Below are positions 15,031 through 15,644 of a DNA stretch of 15,644 nucleotides, piece after piece; the first letter of the stretch is position 1, and each line of letters begins with the position of its first letter. This DNA is from an uncultured Alphaproteobacteria bacterium (GTDB taxonomy: Bacteria > Pseudomonadota > Alphaproteobacteria > RF32 > CAG-239). Location of the stretch: positions 1 to 15,644 of the forward strand of contig CAKQSV010000019.1 of the NCBI GenBank assembly GCA_934273635.1. Reading direction: 5' to 3'. Position numbers and translations under genes: made by a program. Under the pieces are notes generated by a model. It worked only from the letters and a program-made list of their open reading frames with translations, was not told where the DNA came from and ran no database searches.

Positions 15031-15111
15031 TGGTGAGTTTAAAATCATGTTTGGATTTTTAATTGGGTGCACTAAACTCTAAGCCCTTCCCCAACTATAA
15101 ACTCACCCCAA

Positions 15112-15142
15112 CCCTCTCTAATAATTTAGAGAGGGAGTCTCC
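15112..15142 (+). repeat. Short palindromic intergenic repeat, copy 2
   Basis: CCCTCTCTAA, TAAT and TTAGAGAGGG form a perfect 10-bp inverted repeat followed by AGTCTCC, the same unit as at 367-397. A related half-unit (TTTTTAGAGAGGCAAG) lies near 14977. The remaining bases from 14696 to 15224 show no convincing gene on either strand. Confidence 0.65.
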
Positions 15143-15232
15143 TCCCCGGTACGACAATCCATCCTTATTCCCCAACCTATCAGCCATAAAACCTCAACTT
15201 ATAGACATAAAAAAATAAACCCACAAAATGTA

Positions 15233-15261
15233 TTGAGAAAATTAAATTTCTATGTTATAGT
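15233..15261 (+). promoter_or_regulatory. Sigma70-type promoter of paralog B
   Basis: TTGAGA (15233-15238) and TATAGT (15256-15261) have a 17-nt spacer, as in the copy on the minus strand at 322-294. The block 15225-15288 matches 330-267 at 59 of 64 positions. The predicted transcript start falls near G15268. Confidence 0.78.
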
Positions 15262-15267
15262 GTACTT

Positions 15268-15453
15268 GGGTTTTGATACAGATTATTTGTACGAGGTGGA
15301 CTGATGAACAGCATCTATTGTTCTTGTGCCTTTTGCGCACTGTTTTTGAGCATGCCCTCAACGGCGCATGCCAATATTGATACTTTGTTTCATGGTAGCG
15401 CATCTTCCGTAAAAATAGAATCAAACCCAAAATTCGATTCTGTGTCAAAACCC
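15268..15453 (+). promoter_or_regulatory. Long-range mRNA pairing, 5' end with codons 46-50 (paralog B)
   Basis: GGGTTTTGATACAGA (15268-15282), at the predicted 5' end of the mRNA, is complementary to TCTGTGTCAAAACCC (15439-15453, encoding SVSKP). All 15 positions pair, with one U·G wobble. Compared with paralog A, one leader base and one codon base differ, and pairing is kept in both. The Shine-Dalgarno sequence (ACGAGG near 15291) and the ATG lie in the enclosed loop. The pairing potential is seen; the role is inferred. Confidence 0.5.
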
Positions 15454-15644
15454 GTCTACCCCAAATATGCGAGTGTGAGTTTTTTACAATCGGAGACCAA
15501 GCTCGATTTTAATGGTGGAGAACCGTTGAAAGTGAGCGTGCGTTGCAAAATGGCGGGATATTACACCACCAAAGCCGAGTGTACCAAAAAAGGCTCCAAA
15601 TATGGTCCAAAGTGTTCTGACGACAAGTCCTTATCCTTTACGGC
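15304..15644 (+). CDS. Small secreted cysteine-repeat protein, 5' part only (paralog B)
   Basis: ATG at 15304 with ACGAGG upstream; the gene runs off the window end, so about 113 codons are visible. The N-terminus (MNSIYCSCAFCALFLSMPSTAHA) looks like a signal peptide ending A-H-A, though it lacks the usual positive residue. The mature protein shares IESNP, SVSKP and KYASVSFLQS with paralog A. It then enters a cysteine-spaced region: C-x3-GYYTTKAE-C, about ten residues, then KCSDDKSLSF. This pattern of GY and C-P/S-x-D spacing suggests tandem small disulfide repeats in an exported protein. I cannot assign a family or function. No lipobox is evident. High confidence as a gene, none about its role. 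Confidence 0.8.
   Translation, partial: MNSIYCSCAFCALFLSMPSTAHANIDTLFHGSASSVKIESNPKFDSVSKPVYPKYASVSFLQSETKLDFNGGEPLKVSVRCKMAGYYTTKAECTKKGSKYGPKCSDDKSLSFT

Noticed and set aside
15242..15448. Minus-strand ORF of 68 codons over paralog B
   Set aside because: It overlaps the promoter and signal-peptide region of a gene whose paralog confirms the plus-strand frame.

Overview
The window looks like chromosomal DNA of an alphaproteobacterium with moderate-to-low GC. The main grounds are the trxA–addA–addB–nucleotidyltransferase neighbourhood and the alphaproteobacterial form of AddB (no Walker A, no obvious Fe-S cysteines). A host- or gut-associated lineage is a guess from the base composition and the cysteine-repeat secreted proteins. 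I see no rRNA, tRNA, CRISPR array, transposase or phage gene.

Layout. (1) Positions 1-248, minus strand: the 5' part of a small secreted protein gene. (2) 520-3893, plus strand: a probable three-gene operon encoding an LtaS-like alkaline-phosphatase-fold transferase, a PAP2-family membrane phosphatase and a CTP-dependent diacylglycerol/polyprenol kinase-like protein. Together they suggest a cassette that moves a head group from a phospholipid onto an envelope acceptor and processes the leftover lipid. (3) 4025-4369: an orphan ORF with unusual codon use and no Shine-Dalgarno sequence, ending at a hairpin terminator shared with the convergent trxA. (4) 4486-11140, minus strand: trxA, addA and addB (double-strand-break repair). 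(5) 11265-12002, plus strand: an HD-domain phosphohydrolase sitting alone between two minus-strand blocks. (6) 11990-14002, minus strand: the tight block rph-rdgB-murU-like (RNA 3' end processing, nucleotide-pool sanitation, and a sugar-1-phosphate nucleotidyltransferase probably for cell-wall recycling). (7) 14138-14695, minus strand: a monocistronic unknown gene with a good promoter and terminator and a possible DUF1566-like fold. (8) 14696-15303: an intergenic region packed with short palindromic repeats. (9) 15304 to the end, plus strand: a second secreted-protein gene, paralogous to the first.

The most striking observation concerns the two paralogous genes at the window edges. They point outward and share a near-identical promoter/leader (59 of 64 positions). 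In both, about 15 nt at the predicted 5' end of the mRNA can pair completely with a stretch of codons some 155 nt downstream. Each copy uses one G·U wobble, at a different position. This is a candidate cis-acting long-range RNA structure that regulates or stabilises the transcripts of a multicopy secreted-protein family. The LtaS/PAP2/CTP-kinase cassette is the second most interesting item.
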